Assembly (NCBI GenBank): GCA_937944385.1
Contig: CALDYQ010000044.1
Span: 1-34,339, forward strand
DNA: 34,339 nt
Direction of reading: 5' to 3'
Source of the DNA: an uncultured Burkholderiales bacterium
GTDB lineage: Bacteria > Pseudomonadota > Gammaproteobacteria > Burkholderiales > Casimicrobiaceae
The notes under the pieces: generated by a model
Database searches by the model: none
What the model saw: the letters and a program-made list of their open reading frames with translations, nothing else
What the model was told of the DNA's origin: nothing
Shown here: one piece after another, positions 32,822-34,339 of the stretch
How positions within the stretch are numbered: the first letter of the stretch is position 1
How the letters are laid out: each line of letters starts with the position of its first letter
Position numbers and translations under genes: made by a program

Positions 32822-34339
32822 ATGTCGATGATGAGGGAAAGCCCTGAGCGGCAACCGGACGCACCCTGTTGTGGTGTGCTGAGGCGATGGCTCGCGCTGG
32901 GCGGCCTGCTGTGCGCGGTTTGGGTGCCGCGCTGGGGCTGGGCGTTGCCGCAGCCGGTGGAGGCGGCCCTGCGTGCGGTCGACCTGCCCCGTGAGGCGGT
33001 GGCCGTCTGGGTGGCGCCAGTGCGGGGCGGGCTGCCGGTGCTCGCCGAGCGGGCTGAGGTGGCGTTCGCCCCGGCCTCGACCATCAAGACCCTGACCACG
33101 ATCGTCGCGCTGGACACCCTGGGTCCCAACTGGCGCGGAGCCACCCAGCTCTTGACGCGCGCCCCGATTGGGGGGGCCGGTAACGAGCGAGTGGTCGAGG
33201 GTGATCTCATCCTGCGCGGCGAGGCAAATGTCGATTTCGACGGGGCGCAGCTCGACCAGCTGCTTCGGCGGCTGCGCGCCCAGGGCGTGAAGCACATCGC
33301 GGGCGACTGGATCGTCGATCGGAGTTTCTTCCATCCGGCGCGCGTGGACGTTGGGGTACCGCCCTTCGATGAGTCGCCCGAGTTTCGCTACAACGCGATT
33401 CCGGATGCGCTTTTCCTCGGCAGCAATCTCGTGGCGCTCGAAATCGGCGCCGACATGAGCGAAGTGCGGGTGTTACCGGCGCCGGATCTCCCTGGGGTGC
33501 GCTGGCGCGCAGCGTTCGAACTCGTCGAAGCGCCTTGCGCACGCTGGGCCGACGGCTGGCGGCTGCCACAGGTGAGAGCCGTCGGCAGCGAGCTTGAAGT
33601 CCTGCTGCACGGCAGCTTCCCCAAAAGCTGTGTGGTCTCGACCCAGATCAACGTGATCGACCGTGACGACTACGTCTCGCGGCTGCTCGCCTCGCGCTGG
33701 GCGGCCCTGGGCGGCACGCTTGGCGGACGCATCCGCTTCAACGATTCGCCTCTGCCCGATGTCGCCGCGCTTCGCGAGATCGCCGTCGTCCGCTCGCGCA
33801 GCCTCGCCGAGATTGCGCGCGACATCCAGCGCCGGAGCGACAACCCGATCGCGCGGATGGTCTACCTCGTGCTTGGCGCAGGGCGGGAACAGCCAGGAGA
33901 GCCTACAGCGGCCGCCGCAGAGCGCGTCATTCGCAGCTGGCTTGCCGAGCGCGGCATCCCTGCGCCCGGACTCGTGCTCGACAATGGCTCGGGCCTCTCC
34001 CGCAGCGAGCGCATTACACCGCGCACGCTCGGGAAAGCGCTTCGCGCTGCGCGCCGCTCACCCTGGTGGCACGAGTTCGTCTACGGACTTCCCGTTGCCG
34101 GGCGCGATGGCTCTCTTGCGCGCCGCCTGCGTGAATCCGCTGCGGCAGCCTTGCCGGCGCCCGCACGGCTCAAGACCGGCACGCTCCGCGACGTCGGCGC
34201 GCTTGCGGGCTACATCACCGCGGCCGATGGCGAGGAGTATGTCTTCGTTACGATGGTCAACCACCCCGAGGCAACGAGTGCGCGGGCTTACCCCGTGCTC
34301 GACACGCTCGTCGAGTGGGTGGCGCTGGCAGGATGGCGG
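32822..34339 (+). CDS. dacB: PBP4-type D-alanyl-D-alanine carboxypeptidase/endopeptidase (3' end outside window)
   Basis: A peptidase S13 enzyme that trims and cleaves cross-linked peptidoglycan in the periplasm. About 506 residues are visible, nearly the whole protein. A signal peptide, RRWLALGGLLCAVW to about residue 41, is present. Active-site motifs are Ser86-x-x-Lys89 (ASTIKT), Ser339-Asp-Asn341 (RRSDNPIARM) and Lys451-Thr-Gly453 (LKTGTLRDVG). The start may be ATG 32822, 32828 or 32831. It is divergent from the TonB receptor across a 191-base gap. The frame is still open at the window end. Confidence 0.95.
   Translation, partial: MSMMRESPERQPDAPCCGVLRRWLALGGLLCAVWVPRWGWALPQPVEAALRAVDLPREAVAVWVAPVRGGLPVLAERAEVAFAPASTIKTLTTIVALDTLGPNWRGATQLLTRAPIGGAGNERVVEGDLILRGEANVDFDGAQLDQLLRRLRAQGVKHIAGDWIVDRSFFHPARVDVGVPPFDESPEFRYNAIPDALFLGSNLVALEIGADMSEVRVLPAPDLPGVRWRAAFELVEAPCARWADGWRLPQVRAVGSELEVLLHGSFPKSCVVSTQINVIDRDDYVSRLLASRWAALGGTLGGRIRFNDSPLPDVAALREIAVVRSRSLAEIARDIQRRSDNPIARMVYLVLGAGREQPGEPTAAAAERVIRSWLAERGIPAPGLVLDNGSGLSRSERITPRTLGKALRAARRSPWWHEFVYGLPVAGRDGSLARRLRESAAAALPAPARLKTGTLRDVGALAGYITAADGEEYVFVTMVNHPEATSARAYPVLDTLVEWVALAGWR

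Overview
The window is high-GC DNA from a proteobacterium, most likely a betaproteobacterium. This is inferred from gene order, from the S14 form (101 residues, no zinc ligands) and from the near-identity of the RpoA C-terminal domain to the E. coli one. The species cannot be named from the sequence alone.

Positions 1-14,300 hold the tail of tuf followed by the complete S10, spc and alpha ribosomal superoperon, all on the + strand: rpsJ-rplC-rplD-rplW-rplB-rpsS-rplV-rpsC-rplP-rpmC-rpsQ, a 248-base gap with a strong sigma70-type promoter, then rplN-rplX-rplE-rpsN-rpsH-rplF-rplR-rpsE-rpmD-rplO-secY-infA-rpmJ-rpsM-rpsK-rpsD-rpoA-rplQ, closed by a hairpin terminator near 14,261. These genes look intact and ordinary. 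Tandem hairpins between rpsJ and rplC, the rpsC/rplP overlap and the internal promoter are the only local oddities.

Positions 14,300-21,530 are single genes: a YeaQ/GlsB-type small membrane protein, a DUF4126 membrane protein, a HAD-UbiA fusion enzyme, dnaE (replicative polymerase alpha subunit, - strand) and an alpha/beta hydrolase.

Positions 21,523-34,339 form a neighbourhood rich in peptidoglycan and D-Ala-D-Ala enzymes. An orphan ORF carries an S-x-H-x-x-G-x-A-x-D plus H-x-H signature of M15-type zinc peptidases. It abuts a decayed dockerin-like fragment. A minus-strand operon encodes a fused SpmA-SpmB-type membrane protein, an exported ClpP/crotonase-fold protein and Ddl. Divergent from it by 32 bases is an AmiD-like amidase lipoprotein, a serine hydrolase of the beta-lactamase/DD-peptidase fold and a VOC protein. 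After these come an exported S66 LD-carboxypeptidase, a large TonB-dependent receptor and, divergent from the receptor, a PBP4-type DD-peptidase (dacB) that runs off the end of the window. Together they cover making D-Ala-D-Ala (Ddl) and cutting peptidoglycan at several bonds. The SpmAB-Ddl linkage, the receptor next to a muropeptide peptidase, and the M15-like orphan are the parts most worth following up.

Several of these genes lack a Shine-Dalgarno sequence but have a -10-like hexamer 6-8 bases before the ATG, which suggests leaderless transcripts.
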